A DNA stretch of 41,752 bases from Candidatus Finniella inopinata (GCF_004210305.1 NZ_SCFB01000010.1:1-41752), one strand, 5' to 3'. Shown: positions 27,681 to 36,900, numbered from the stretch's first letter. Notes: generated from the letters alone by a model not told the origin. Numbers and translations are program-made.

Positions 27681-27935
27681 CTACATCTTTTTAGCCGTGT
27701 CCATTTGTTGCTTATCCATATTTTCCTTATTCATCATCATTTTATCGTCGGTCATCTTATCCATATTTTCCTTATCCATCATCATTTCTTTCTCGTTCTT
27801 GTCTTCTTTATTCTTGTTCATGTTTTTGTCATTCATATCCATTTTCTTGTTTTGCATATCACCACTCGCAAAGATAGTACCCGTTGAAAAAGTAGCGATC
27901 GCTGCAATTGCTGCAAAAAGAATTGTTTTATTCAT
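27681..27935 (-). CDS. Exported Met/Lys/Asp-rich low-complexity protein (MXKDX type)
   Basis: An 84-residue protein with a strong ribosome site (AAGGAG, 8 bases before ATG) and a signal peptide (MNKTILFAAIAAIATFSTGT, then IFAS). The mature 60 residues consist of Met, Lys, Asp, Asn and Glu in loosely repeated units such as MDKENMDK and MMMNKENMDK. This matches small exported proteins annotated as pentapeptide MXKDX repeat proteins, whose function is not established. Met-rich, Asp-rich composition would suit metal binding, which is only a guess. It faces away from the binding-protein gene; both start from the A+T-rich 293-base region 27936-28228, where I see no other gene. Confidence 0.75.
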   Translation of the reverse strand: MNKTILFAAIAAIATFSTGTIFASGDMQNKKMDMNDKNMNKNKEDKNEKEMMMDKENMDKMTDDKMMMNKENMDKQQMDTAKKM

Positions 27936-28228
27936 GATAAAGCTCCTTTAAAAAATAGTATTAATAGAGAACAATTTTTTAATTAACAACTTCAAAAATA
28001 GTTTTATTTAGTTAAAAGTTCGTTAATAAGAATAAAAATTGCAAAAATATCAAGAAGTCATTTGAATAAATAGTATTGTTTTTTGCCCTTAAAAAGGAGA
28101 TTATAAAAATATAACCCTTTTAATTGTTATTAATCCGTATGAACAATGCTTTTTTAATTTTGTTTTGTTGTGACTGCTTAATTTCTCATTAAGTCCTAAA
28201 ATAAAGTTTAAAAATACGGAGTTTTCCT

Positions 28229-29170
28229 ATGTCTATCAAAACCCTTGCCGGCTGGGTTGCCGGTCTTATTGCTGTTATTGTTCTGGGATTTTATTTCTTT
28301 CACCAATCCAAGGCCATCCCTTCCCATAAACCCATCATCGTCATTTCGCAAATTATTGATCACAATACCTTGAACACGGTTCATAAAGGATTGATCGATG
28401 GACTAAAGGAACAGGGCTATATTGACGGCCAAACCGTTGAAATCTTTTACGAAAATGCCCACGGAAATTATACGTTGTCCAAGCAAATTGCTGACAAATT
28501 TATTTCCTTGAAGCCATCCGTGATGGTCGGTTTATCAACGCAGTCGGCCCAAAGTTTCCTAAATGCCAGCCTTAGCAAAAATATTCCTTTGGTGTTTTCG
28601 GCGGTGACGGATCCAGTTGCAGCCAAGTTGTCGGGGCCAACGGTCACGGGCATCAGTGATTTTATGCCGGCAGAACCTCAACTTAACCTGTTTTTAAAGC
28701 TGTTACCAAATTTGAAAAAACTGGGCGTCATATACAACCCCAGCGAAATCAATTCTGTCAGTTTCATTGAAAAGTTCGAACAAGTTGCCCTTAAAAAAGG
28801 GATCATCCTGGTACGTGCCGCTTTAAATTCCACAGCCGAAGCCACAGCCGTCACAGCAAGTTTAGTCGGGAAAGTTGATGCCATTTATTTTCCCAATGAT
28901 AATACAGCCATGGCCGCGGTTAAGGCGATTGTGACAGTAGGCCTAAAACATCATCTGCCTGTTTTTGCCAATGATACAGCATCGGTGGAGCAGGGGGCAG
29001 TTGCGGCTGTTGCCTATGATCGTTACGAGATGGGAAAAATGACGGCCCTTATGGTTGTGAAAATCTTAAAAGGCGAAAGTCCATCAGAGATCCCTGTCAT
29101 TTATGATGCAGCCACTCAGATTGTTACGAACAAGGAAAGCCTTAAAAATTTGAGTTTACCTGGCTCATAA
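28229..29170 (+). CDS. COG2984-type ABC transporter substrate-binding protein, orphan
   Basis: A 313-residue periplasmic binding protein of the TrpX-like (COG2984) family. GGAG stands before the ATG. An N-terminal hydrophobic segment (about 8-24) anchors or exports it. Lobe I has HKPIIVISQIIDHNTLN and GLIDGLKEQGYIDGQTVEI, and the family signature IFLA-type run is seen in PSVMVGLSTQSAQSFLNAS, KNIPLVFSAVTDPVAAKL and LKKLGVIYNPSE. Lobe II has IYFPNDNTAMAAV. Relatives bind tryptophan or other amino acids, but the ligand cannot be read here. The permease and ATPase that normally follow are absent: a strong terminator lies 16 bases after the stop. Confidence 0.88.
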   Translation: MSIKTLAGWVAGLIAVIVLGFYFFHQSKAIPSHKPIIVISQIIDHNTLNTVHKGLIDGLKEQGYIDGQTVEIFYENAHGNYTLSKQIADKFISLKPSVMVGLSTQSAQSFLNASLSKNIPLVFSAVTDPVAAKLSGPTVTGISDFMPAEPQLNLFLKLLPNLKKLGVIYNPSEINSVSFIEKFEQVALKKGIILVRAALNSTAEATAVTASLVGKVDAIYFPNDNTAMAAVKAIVTVGLKHHLPVFANDTASVEQGAVAAVAYDRYEMGKMTALMVVKILKGESPSEIPVIYDAATQIVTNKESLKNLSLPGS

Positions 29171-29185
29171 GAATTCTTGGCCATT

Positions 29186-29234
29186 ATCTTTCCTCGTGGT
29201 GTTAAAGAGTTGCACCTACGAGGAAAGATTTTTA
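29186..29234 (+). terminator. Rho-independent terminator of the binding-protein gene
   Basis: ATCTTTCCTCGT (29186-29197) pairs perfectly with ACGAGGAAAGAT (29218-29229); the stem is extended inside by GGTG/CACC with one bulged T. TTTTTA follows on plus. On the minus strand there is no T-run, so it serves only the plus gene. Confidence 0.92.
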
Positions 29235-29256
29235 TAGGGGGCTTAATTTTTAGTCA

Positions 29257-29601
29257 TTACTTCTTATGTTTTTCTTGGCCACCTTTTCCCTGTCGTGAGC
29301 TATGAGGCGCAGAACCACCCTTGTGGGCCATTTCAACATAACCTTCATGTCCTAAATCCTTCGCTCGAGTTTCACCACCTTTATGTCCCATTTCAACGTA
29401 ACCTTCGTGACCTAACTGCTCAGCTCTAGTCTCACCACCCTTGTGGCCTCTTTCTGACATGCCTTCGTGTCCAGCCTTTCCTGCACTGGCATGCCCGCCT
29501 TTGCTAGCAATTTCTTGCACCTTTTCATGAGGCATAGAAGCAAATCCTTTAGCAGCATTGCCTGTTTTGTTATTATCTTGATTAGATTTATTTGTTGCCA
29601 T
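29257..29601 (-). CDS. KGG-repeat stress protein (hydrophilin type)
   Basis: A 114-residue, very hydrophilic protein without signal peptide. AAGGAG precedes the ATG. It holds five KGG units of the GsiB/con-10 type: EIASKGGHASAGKAGHEG, SERGHKGGETRAEQLGHEG, VEMGHKGGETRAKDLGHEG and VEMAHKGG, with a Lys/Gln/Gly-rich tail. Two 60-base DNA units are nearly identical, so the number of units probably varies between strains. Relatives are induced by general stress and are thought to protect against drying; here the function is inferred only from sequence. It converges with the terminator of the binding-protein gene. Confidence 0.85.
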   Translation of the reverse strand: MATNKSNQDNNKTGNAAKGFASMPHEKVQEIASKGGHASAGKAGHEGMSERGHKGGETRAEQLGHEGYVEMGHKGGETRAKDLGHEGYVEMAHKGGSAPHSSRQGKGGQEKHKK

Positions 29602-30169
29602 GATCTTTCTCCTTATTGCTTTATAGCTTACTTAAAAGACAGCGACTTATAATTAACTTTGAATCCAGATTCTTGGGTTCAAAATACGGCACATAAAAGA
29701 GATAAACATATTCTTAAAAACTAGCTTTTTCAGATCTTGTTATTTAGATGAATAATCCCTTCTAATCATCACCTCTTTTACTAGCTTCTCACTATTAAGA
29801 CTGTCTGACCATATTCTGTTAAGGGATTTTATATGGTCTTTCTTATATATAAACAATAGGCGTAATAAAGAATAGTTTAATCTATCTGATTTTTAACATA
29901 ATGGAGTTTAAAAATTTATTTTTTTCAATTGAAATAAGAATTGATAGGTGCAAAAGGGTTATTTTTATCCGCTTTCCATATGATAGAAACCCGACTGAAT
30001 TTGGACCGGCAGTATTAAGCCACCAGACTCAATCGTACAATGCAAATATATTAAACGGGATTCGTCAGGAAAGGTTTTTTGGATGACTTCTGGATCCAAC
30101 TTATCCTTTACGTCCCCAGCAAGCCCTCAAATCGTACCCACGTGTAAATGGCCATAGTTTCTGTCAACA
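29602..30169. other. 568-base region without a convincing gene
   Basis: This A+T-rich stretch separates the KGG gene from the end of glmU. A hairpin GACCATAT/ATATGGTC (29807-29814 and 29831-29838) followed by TTTCTT could be a weak plus-strand terminator, with no gene before it. A 61-codon plus frame (29901-30086) has no signal, no ribosome site and no family pattern, and I do not call it. It may hold gene remnants. Confidence 0.5.
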
Positions 30170-31480
30170 CTACTTCTTCACCCACCTACCTCGAAAAATC
30201 TTGGCACCCTGGGGTTTGTTGACCTGCTGAGGGCGACCAATTGCCAGGGCATCAGATGGCACGTCCTTGGTAATTGTGCTGCCCGCTGCAATCAGGACCC
30301 CATCTCCAATGGTTAAGGGGGCAACCAGACAGGTATTCCCCCCCACCATTACATTCGCGCCAATAGTTGTTTTAAACTTTTCAAACCCGTTATAATTGCA
30401 CGTTACCGTGCCCGCGCCCACGTTGGTGTCCGCACCGATGGTTGCGTCCCCAATATACGACAAATGCTTGGCCTTAACATTTGGGCCTAACTGCGACCCC
30501 TTCACCTCAACAAAATTCCCAAGCTGTGTGCCATGCTGAAGAAACGTTCCCCCCCGGCAATGGGCAAACGGGCCGATGATCACATCAGGCTCAGCAGAAG
30601 TGTTTTCCAAATGGCAAAACGGCAAAACGGTTACGTTATGGGCCAACTGAACGCCTGGGCCAAACGTCGCAAAGGGCCCGATACAACTATCTTGACCAAT
30701 TTTGGTATCGAAACTTAAGAAAATAGTTTCTGGTTGCCGCAACGTTACGCCCTGATCCATCAATTGGTGGCGCCAGCGCTGCTGCAACAACTGCTCCGCC
30801 AGACTTAAATCTTGGCGGGTATTGACACCCTGAAATTCATCAGCATCCGCGGTGATCATGGCCAAAGGGTGGCCCTTTTGATGAGCCAACTTTACAATAT
30901 CGGTCAGGTAATATTCATGGTTGGCGTTCTGGGGTTCAATCTGGGGCAAAAGAGCACGCAGGGCTGAGGCCTTGATTTTGTAAACCCCACTGTTGGCCCA
31001 GGGCAGGGCGCGTTGATCATCTGTGGCATCCTTATACTCAACAATCTGAGTCGGGCGGCCGTGCTCATCGCAAACAACCCGTCCATATGTGTCGTTGACA
31101 TTGCGAACAGGCATGGCAATCAGGTTAACGTCTGCAGTTAGATCATTCAGGACTTTCAACGTCTGGACCTGTAAAAGCGGTGTATCGCCACAGATAATCA
31201 TCACTTCCTGGGTGTCGGCGTTAAGGTAAGGCAGAGCAACCTTTACCGCATCGGCCGTCCCCTTGGGGGTTTCTTGTGCCACTATGGTGACGCCCTGAAA
31301 CACCGCATGATCCTTTAAGCCAGGTGACGTGACCACAAGAATTTGATCAGGGTTCAGCCCCCGCGCCGCATCAAGAACGTGCTGAATAACCGGATTACCG
31401 CCCAAGGGATGCAAAACCTTTGGCAACGTTGACTTCATCCGTTTGCTTTGACCGGCGGCTAAGATAATGACTGAAACCAC
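30170..31480 (-). CDS. glmU: GlmU, bifunctional GlcNAc-1-P uridyltransferase/acetyltransferase
   Basis: GlmU acetylates glucosamine-1-phosphate and makes UDP-GlcNAc for peptidoglycan and lipopolysaccharide. The 436-residue protein starts with GTG at 31480 (AGAGAAAG about 9 bases before). The N-terminal pyrophosphorylase has LAAGQSKRMKSTLPKVLHPL (about 7-26) with the catalytic Arg and Lys, then the GDTPLLQ metal site. The C-terminal left-handed beta helix has hexapeptide repeats (IGPFATFGPGVQLAHNVTV) and the acetyl-transfer region VEVKGSQLGPNVKAKHLSYI with GAGTVTCNYNGFEKFKT. Slightly shorter than the 450-residue norm but complete. Divergent from fumC by 68 bases. Confidence 0.96.
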   Translation of the reverse strand: MVSVIILAAGQSKRMKSTLPKVLHPLGGNPVIQHVLDAARGLNPDQILVVTSPGLKDHAVFQGVTIVAQETPKGTADAVKVALPYLNADTQEVMIICGDTPLLQVQTLKVLNDLTADVNLIAMPVRNVNDTYGRVVCDEHGRPTQIVEYKDATDDQRALPWANSGVYKIKASALRALLPQIEPQNANHEYYLTDIVKLAHQKGHPLAMITADADEFQGVNTRQDLSLAEQLLQQRWRHQLMDQGVTLRQPETIFLSFDTKIGQDSCIGPFATFGPGVQLAHNVTVLPFCHLENTSAEPDVIIGPFAHCRGGTFLQHGTQLGNFVEVKGSQLGPNVKAKHLSYIGDATIGADTNVGAGTVTCNYNGFEKFKTTIGANVMVGGNTCLVAPLTIGDGVLIAAGSTITKDVPSDALAIGRPQQVNKPQGAKIFRGRWVKK

Positions 31481-31548
31481 GAAAAGTCTTTCTCTTGTAA
31501 GGAAGTGATTTTAAACTTAAGGCAATCTTCACCAAACTTGGGTTTAAA

Positions 31549-32919
31549 ATGCAAGACTTTCGTTATGAAACCGACTCCATGGGGCAAATTTCTGTTTTGA
31601 ATGACCATTACTGGGGGGCGCAAACTCAGCGGTCGATGAAGTATTTCCATATTGGTGAAGAAAAAATGCCAATGGCTGTAATTTTGGCGTTGGTGACCAT
31701 CAAGAAAGCGGCAGCCATGACCAACAGGGATCTTGGCATTCTTGAACCACAGTTGGCGGGGTCTATCGTCACCGTTTGTGATGAATTGTTAACGGGCAAG
31801 TGGGATCACCAATTTCCCCTAAAAGTCTGGCAAACAGGGTCGGGGACCCAGACAAATATGAATGTTAACGAGGTGATCGCCAATCGGGCCAACGAACTGC
31901 TGGGGCAACCACTGGGCACCAAGCATCCCATCCACCCCAATGATCACGTCAATTCCGGCCAGTCATCAAACGATTGCTTTCCGACCGCCATGCACATGGC
32001 CGCGGTACAGGCGCTGACTGGGCGGTTGTTGCCGGCTTTAAAACAGTTTCAAAAGGAGCTTGAGGAGAAAGCCGACGCTTTTAAAGACACCGTCAAGGTT
32101 GGCCGAACGCACCTGCAGGACGCAGTGCCCATGACGGTGGGCCAAGAATTCGGGGCCTTTGCCTATCAAATAGAAATGTCCATCGAACGACTGCAGGATT
32201 GTCTGAAATATTTATACCCCCTGGCCCAAGGTGGAACGGCGGTCGGAACAGGCATGAATTGCCCCCCCGGTTTTGTTGAAAAGTTCATTCATTATATTCG
32301 GGAATTCACAGAGTTTCCTTTTACCAGTGCCCCCAATAAGTTCGAGGCGCTGGCGAGTCACGATGCATTGGTTAACCTATCGGGGGCCTTGAATACACTG
32401 GCTGCCAGCTGTATGAAAATCGCCAACGATATTCGTTGGTTGGCATCAGGTCCCCGATGTGGTCTTGGCGAGTTGCACTTGCCGGAAAATGAACCGGGCT
32501 CCTCCATCATGCCGGGCAAAGTAAACCCCACCCAGGCGGAAACGATGACTATGGTGTGTTGTCAGGTAATGGGGAACCACACCACCATAACGGTGGCCGG
32601 CAGTCAGGGGCATTTCCAGTTGAACGTGTTTAAACCAGTGATTATTTATAACCTGCTGCAGTCGATGCAATTGTTGGGCGATGTTTGCGAAAGCTTTACC
32701 GAACATTGCTTGCAGGGGCTGACTGTGAATCAAAGTCAGCTTGACCGTAATCTTGAACGATCTTTAATGGGGGCCGCGGCCCTAAATCCTCTTATCGGCT
32801 ATGATCAGGCCGCCAAGGTGGCGCAGGCGGCCTTTGTTGAAAATAAAACCTTAGAACAAGTGGTGGTTGAAAAAGGCATTATGACGGCAGAGGATTTTCG
32901 GGCTTTACGAAAGGTTTGA
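31549..32919 (+). CDS. fumC: Fumarase, class II
   Basis: FumC interconverts fumarate and malate in the TCA cycle. The 456 residues have the usual length. The family motifs are QTGSGTQTNMNVNEV (about 94-108), HPNDHVNSGQSSNDCFPTAM (about 130-149), GRTHLQDAVPMTVGQEFGA (about 184) and the signature GSSIMPGKVNP starting at residue 317. TGMNCPPGFVEKFI follows the active-site region. No iron-sulphur cysteines of class I are present. It is on plus between glmU and the minus-strand transporter, probably a single-gene transcript. It shows that the cell keeps a TCA cycle step together with its pyruvate dehydrogenase. Confidence 0.97.
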   Translation: MQDFRYETDSMGQISVLNDHYWGAQTQRSMKYFHIGEEKMPMAVILALVTIKKAAAMTNRDLGILEPQLAGSIVTVCDELLTGKWDHQFPLKVWQTGSGTQTNMNVNEVIANRANELLGQPLGTKHPIHPNDHVNSGQSSNDCFPTAMHMAAVQALTGRLLPALKQFQKELEEKADAFKDTVKVGRTHLQDAVPMTVGQEFGAFAYQIEMSIERLQDCLKYLYPLAQGGTAVGTGMNCPPGFVEKFIHYIREFTEFPFTSAPNKFEALASHDALVNLSGALNTLAASCMKIANDIRWLASGPRCGLGELHLPENEPGSSIMPGKVNPTQAETMTMVCCQVMGNHTTITVAGSQGHFQLNVFKPVIIYNLLQSMQLLGDVCESFTEHCLQGLTVNQSQLDRNLERSLMGAAALNPLIGYDQAAKVAQAAFVENKTLEQVVVEKGIMTAEDFRALRKV

Positions 32920-32955
32920 TAATGAATCAACATCCCTTGACACCCACATCGGATT

Positions 32956-34254
32956 TTAGGCAGCATCAAGCCTTTGGAATACCGAAATTTCCGGTGTCTT
33001 CTTAGCTGTACGTAAAATGGTAATACTCAAACCAATAACGGTTAGTGCACAAACGGTCATCAGATAATATGCCACGGCATCTATCCCGCCAGCATTCTCA
33101 ATTAACCACATCGCTAAAATTGGCGCCACGCCTCCAAAAGAAACCGACGTAAAATTCCAACAAAAAGCAACACTTGTGGCTCTGATATTGGTTGGGAACG
33201 ACTCTGCCACCAAGGGGTTAAGCGTTCCTTCGGTCATGCCAATCAATGCACCAAGGGCCATAGACATCAATAGAATATATTCTGCGGCACCAAATTTTAA
33301 CGCTGCAATAAATGGGTATGCTGCAAGTAGGATTCCTACTGCTCCAAATAAAATGATGTAACGCTTGTTTATTTTATCGGACAAATAACCAAATATAACA
33401 GTAGCAATGGTGTAACTAATTAAGGTGGATATATTGAATTTTCCAGCTGTATAGCTATCAAAATGTAAGAAGTCCATCATCATGGTTTTGCCGTATATAA
33501 ACACCACAAAAAATGAAACTTGCGTCGTTAAGAATATGGCAAACAATCCAGCCAAAGTTGCTTTGTGATTTTTAAACATTTCAAATAATGGATTAGCGAC
33601 CAAATCGTTGCTCTGTTTAACCGCGATAAAATCTTTAGTTTCCAGTAAATTCCTTCGCATATAAAACGCTACTATGCTGCCAATAACACTAATGAAAAAT
33701 GGTATGCGCCAACCATATGAATACAGAGTTTCCTCCGTAACTAAAGACTCAACTAAAAATATTGTGCAAGCACTCAAGACCAAACCCGTGCCTACGCCAG
33801 TTAGGGCAATGGAACCAAAAAAACCACGTTTATTCTCTGGCACTGATTCGTATAAATAAACACATGACGCTCCAAATTCGCCACCCAATGCAACACCTTG
33901 CAATATACGCAAGGTTATAAGTAAGACTGGTGCGGCAATGCCAATGTGCTCATAAGTGGGCAACAAGCCCATACACGTGGTAGGAATAGACATCAGTAGC
34001 ATGGTCATGGAAAGCGTTTTCTTCCTACTATATCGATCACCCAAATAGCCGAATATTATACCTCCGATTGGTCTTGCTGCTAAGCCAATGGCAAAGGTCG
34101 CAAAAGTCATAACCATTGCAACAAAATGGTTATCCAGAGGAAAGAAAAGCTTGCTTATTACTGTAGCAAAATACGCATATAATGTGTATTCGTACCATTC
34201 TAAGACATTGCCGATTGAGGAAGAAAGTACGGATTTTAACGAATTACTATTCAC
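32956..34254 (-). CDS. MFS transporter, ProP/metabolite:H+ symporter-like
   Basis: A 432-residue, 12-helix major facilitator. GTG start at 34254 with GGAG eight bases before. The start NVLEWYEYTLYAYFATVISK is the family hallmark, followed by ARPIGGIIFGYLGDRYSRKK (about 60-79; the A-like motif between helices 2 and 3) and LLITLRILQGVALGGEFGAS (about 114-133). These place it in the ProP/ShiA/KgtP group, which moves proline, betaine or dicarboxylates with protons. Rickettsiales and Holosporales often have several such genes for taking host solutes. The codons are clearly more A+T-rich than those of fumC and prfB, so transfer from another intracellular bacterium is likely. The solute cannot be deduced. 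Confidence 0.87.
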   Translation of the reverse strand: MNSNSLKSVLSSSIGNVLEWYEYTLYAYFATVISKLFFPLDNHFVAMVMTFATFAIGLAARPIGGIIFGYLGDRYSRKKTLSMTMLLMSIPTTCMGLLPTYEHIGIAAPVLLITLRILQGVALGGEFGASCVYLYESVPENKRGFFGSIALTGVGTGLVLSACTIFLVESLVTEETLYSYGWRIPFFISVIGSIVAFYMRRNLLETKDFIAVKQSNDLVANPLFEMFKNHKATLAGLFAIFLTTQVSFFVVFIYGKTMMMDFLHFDSYTAGKFNISTLISYTIATVIFGYLSDKINKRYIILFGAVGILLAAYPFIAALKFGAAEYILLMSMALGALIGMTEGTLNPLVAESFPTNIRATSVAFCWNFTSVSFGGVAPILAMWLIENAGGIDAVAYYLMTVCALTVIGLSITILRTAKKTPEISVFQRLDAA

Positions 34255-34351
34255 AAAAACTCCATTAACTAAATAATCATTTGTGAGACTTTAATAGCGC
34301 TTTTGGTGGTACCCAGCAAGAGCAAAAGTAATAGTGTAAGTTATTTTATGG

Positions 34352-35462
34352 CTAGCTTTCTCCATCACCCACCCGTTGCGCAAGGGCAGCCTCAAGAAAG
34401 ATATCAATGTCGCCGTCCAACACGCCGTGGGCGTTGCCCCGTTCAACGCCAGTTCGGTTGTCCTTGACCATTTGATAGGGTTGCAAGACATACGATCGAA
34501 TCTGGTGACCCCAACCAATCTCTGTTTTATAGGCAGTTTGGGCGCTCAGCTTTTCTTCGCGTTTTCTAAGTTCTAATTCGTAAAGACGGGCCTTTAACAT
34601 ATCCATCGCTTGGGCACGATTACGATGTTGCGATCGATCGTTTTGGCATTGCACCACGATATTAGTTGGCAAATGGGTGATCCGAATGGCGCTTTCGGTT
34701 TTGTTGACGTGCTGCCCACCAGCACCCGAGGCGCGATAGGTATCGATGCGCAAATCTTTTTCTTCAACCTCTATGTTTATGGATTGATCAATAACCGGGT
34801 AAACCCAAACCGAGGCAAAGCTGGTATGGCGACGGGCGTTGGCATCAAAGGGCGAAATACGAACCAACCGGTGGACACCACTTTCGGTTTTCAACCAGCC
34901 ATAGGCCTGGTGGCCCATCACTTTGAATGTAATGGATTTAACGCCGGCTTCATCGCCGGAATTTTCGTCCATGATTTCCAATTTATATTTGCGAGTTTCT
35001 GCCCAGCGGCTGTACATCCGTCCCAAGATTTGGGCCCAATCCTGAGCCTCGGTCCCGCCAGCGCCGGCATTAATTTCGATGAAGCAGTCATTCGTATCGG
35101 CCTCACCCGACAGCAAGGTTTCCAGTTGCAACCGTTGGGCCTGTTGAACAAGGATGCCAAGGGTGTCTTCGGCTTCTTTTAGCAGATCCAATTCCCCCTC
35201 TGCCTCTGCTAACTCTATCATTTCCAAGCTGTTTTGAAGGGATATTTCCAGATTTTGGATACGTTGAATGGAATGATGAAGCGCCTCGCGCTCCTTTAGT
35301 ATTTTTTGTGCATTCGCCTGGTTGTCCCATAAATCAGGGGATTCGGCTTGTTTGTTTAAGCCATCAAATGTTGCAAGGGCGTTATCCCAGTCAAAGATGC
35401 CTCCGTAACAGGGCTAGGGATTGATTGATGATTTTGGCTTGGGCTTCGATTTCGGCGCGCAT
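34352..35462 (-). CDS. prfB: Peptide chain release factor 2, with programmed +1 frameshift
   Basis: RF2 ends translation at UGA and UAA. The gene is read in two parts: 23 codons from ATG 35462 to CTT, then one base (35393) is skipped and translation continues from GAC to the stop at 34352, giving 369 residues. The stop-recognition motif SPF (about 203-205) and the peptidyl-hydrolysis motif GGQ (about 248-250, in ASGAGGQHVNKTES) are both present. NAGAGGTEAQDWA marks the RF2 family. Reading it only from the internal ATG at 35227 would lose the first 78 residues, so the frameshift product is the real one. UGA levels of RF2 itself should control the shift. Confidence 0.95.
35389..35404 (-). promoter_or_regulatory. 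prfB programmed frameshift site
   Basis: Minus strand reads GGAGG-CAT-CTT-TGA-C. The GGAGG (35400-35404) is the internal Shine-Dalgarno three bases before the CTT slip codon, and TGA is at 35391-35393. This is the classical RF2 autoregulation signal; with low RF2 the ribosome slips to read TTT GAC. Confidence 0.95.
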
Positions 35463-35536
35463 ACAAAAAATTTCTTGCTAGGTGATTGGGGAATAATTAT
35501 TGATAACCGAGAATCATTTTAAAATTCAAGCGATCA

Positions 35537-35567
35537 TTGATTCTTTTATAGATTTTGGGTTTATAAT
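35537..35567 (+). promoter_or_regulatory. Candidate promoter for the small exported protein gene
   Basis: A perfect -10 TATAAT (35562-35567) has a TTGATT 19 bases before it. The start ATG lies 39 bases downstream. The spacing is long, so the -35 is doubtful, but the -10 supports transcription towards 35607. Confidence 0.4.
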
Positions 35568-35606
35568 CATTCGATAAAATACGCTCATTTAAGGTCTGTC
35601 ATCAGT

Positions 35607-35906
35607 ATGTTCCCTTACGGTCTTATCATTTTAACTTTTTTATCCCTTTCACCAGTCAATTCTATGAATGGTGGTGAGCCATGTGCAAAGAATGAACAAT
35701 TGCAGCTAGGCCCGACAACCCAAAGGAATCTGCTGCAGATGGATTCATTGAATCATGAACATAACAGCAAGAAAATGTTACGTTTGTACGCAGCAGCTGG
35801 TTCCTTAAAAATAAATTATGTTAATCTTGATGGAATGTTTTTATTATTCCAGGAAAGCTGGCTTGGCAACCTTCTGGCTAAGGCGTTTGGATCGTCAAAA
35901 CTTTGA
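35607..35906 (+). CDS. Small exported protein, unknown
   Basis: A 99-residue frame starting with a short signal peptide (MFPYGLIILTFLSLSPVNSM, cleavage near NS). The mature part has one Cys, a run of NEQLQLGPTTQRN and a slightly hydrophobic C-terminal segment (LDGMFLLFQESWLGNLLAKA). I do not recognise it. A TATAAT upstream supports expression, but no clear ribosome site exists and the last 29 bases overlap the 3' end of the MidA-like gene on the other strand. It could be a truncated relic of a longer exported protein. Confidence 0.42.
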   Translation: MFPYGLIILTFLSLSPVNSMNGGEPCAKNEQLQLGPTTQRNLLQMDSLNHEHNSKKMLRLYAAAGSLKINYVNLDGMFLLFQESWLGNLLAKAFGSSKL

Positions 35907-36900
35907 ACAAAGTGCCCATCGCGCTGGGCGCAACCAGCCGAGCAACCGCTGTTTTTAGGGCCATCGCCTCATAAGGGGGCGCTTGTTGACAAAGGGCCAT
36001 TAGCCTTTGTTCCAGGCCCAGTTGTAAAAGAAAATCCCGTTGGGTGGTGAGGTGTGTCTTTAAGATGGGATCAACCTGACGTTTTAAAGCACCAAAATCA
36101 ACGGCATGAGACAAGTCTTGATGCCCTATGTTCTCAAAGGGGGAGGTGGGTCGATGCTGATGAAGGGCTTGCAACGTATCGCCATGGATATGTCCAACGT
36201 CCGTATCATCACCGTAATCAATCATCACGGCAGCACCCCTTGAAGTTTTTAGGCGTTGGTTGATAGCTTGCATGTAAACATCATAGTCAGGGCATGATTG
36301 ACGAATGGGGACATCCTTTGGCCCCAGGAAATCTAGGTTGCCGTCCACAAAACCCACCTGGCGTGTTTGCCAGTGTTCATCGATCCATACATACTGCTCA
36401 ATCGGTAAGGCATCAAAAAATTCATTGGCGATAATGAATGTAACATCCGAGGGGGAAGTGTCCTCTAACGTTTGGACCCATTCAACTGGATGACCTGCCA
36501 GTTTTTGACGTTGAATATTTTTTAAAGCCGGGCTGATCTCAATCAGGTAAACTTTTAATAAGTCGTAAAATTTTGGAAATCTTTGAAATACCCGTAACAT
36601 GTCGGCCATTAAAGTGCCACGCCCAGGGCCCAATTCAATTAAGGCGATGGAGGAGGGAGGAGTCGGTAGTTTCGCAAAATAATTGAGGTGCCAAATAGCC
36701 AAAAGTTCCCCAAAAATCTGCGTCATTTCAGGCGCTGTGGTATAATCCCCAGCGGCTCCAAAGACGGGATGGGTCATGTAGTACCCATTGAGGGGGTGGT
36801 AAAGGGCGTGTTCGATAAACTGCTTGACTGTTAGGGGTCTAGTCGACAAATCCTTTAAGAATGCCTTTTCATTGATAGACAAGACGAATCTTTCTGGCAC
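35878..36900 (-). CDS. MidA/NDUFAF7-family SAM-dependent methyltransferase
   Basis: A 340-residue protein of the DUF185/COG1565 family. Mitochondrial NDUFAF7 dimethylates an arginine of complex I; bacterial functions are less clear. The start is GTG 36900 without a strong site. Family motifs: HALYHPLNGYYMTHPVFGAA (about 27-46), GDYTTAPEMTQIFGELLAIW (about 48-67), the SAM loop ELGPGRGTLMADMLRVF (about 88-104), and IIANEFFDALPIEQYVW (about 152-168). The C-terminal YGDDTDVGHIHGDTLQALHQ block is also typical. It is the last gene of a uppP-HAD-MidA run, with 3 bases after the HAD stop, so translation is coupled. A role in complex I assembly is possible. Confidence 0.88.
   Translation of the reverse strand: MPERFVLSINEKAFLKDLSTRPLTVKQFIEHALYHPLNGYYMTHPVFGAAGDYTTAPEMTQIFGELLAIWHLNYFAKLPTPPSSIALIELGPGRGTLMADMLRVFQRFPKFYDLLKVYLIEISPALKNIQRQKLAGHPVEWVQTLEDTSPSDVTFIIANEFFDALPIEQYVWIDEHWQTRQVGFVDGNLDFLGPKDVPIRQSCPDYDVYMQAINQRLKTSRGAAVMIDYGDDTDVGHIHGDTLQALHQHRPTSPFENIGHQDLSHAVDFGALKRQVDPILKTHLTTQRDFLLQLGLEQRLMALCQQAPPYEAMALKTAVARLVAPSAMGTLFKVLTIQTP

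Noticed and set aside
29901-30086. Possible 61-residue protein
   Set aside because: No ribosome site, no signal peptide, no family pattern, and A+T-rich flanks open by chance.
34610-35182. A 190-codon plus-strand frame
   Set aside because: It is the antisense shadow of prfB; the minus-strand protein has all RF2 motifs.
35391-35393. Stop codon near the start of prfB, taken as a pseudogene
   Set aside because: The site has all parts of the programmed RF2 frameshift.
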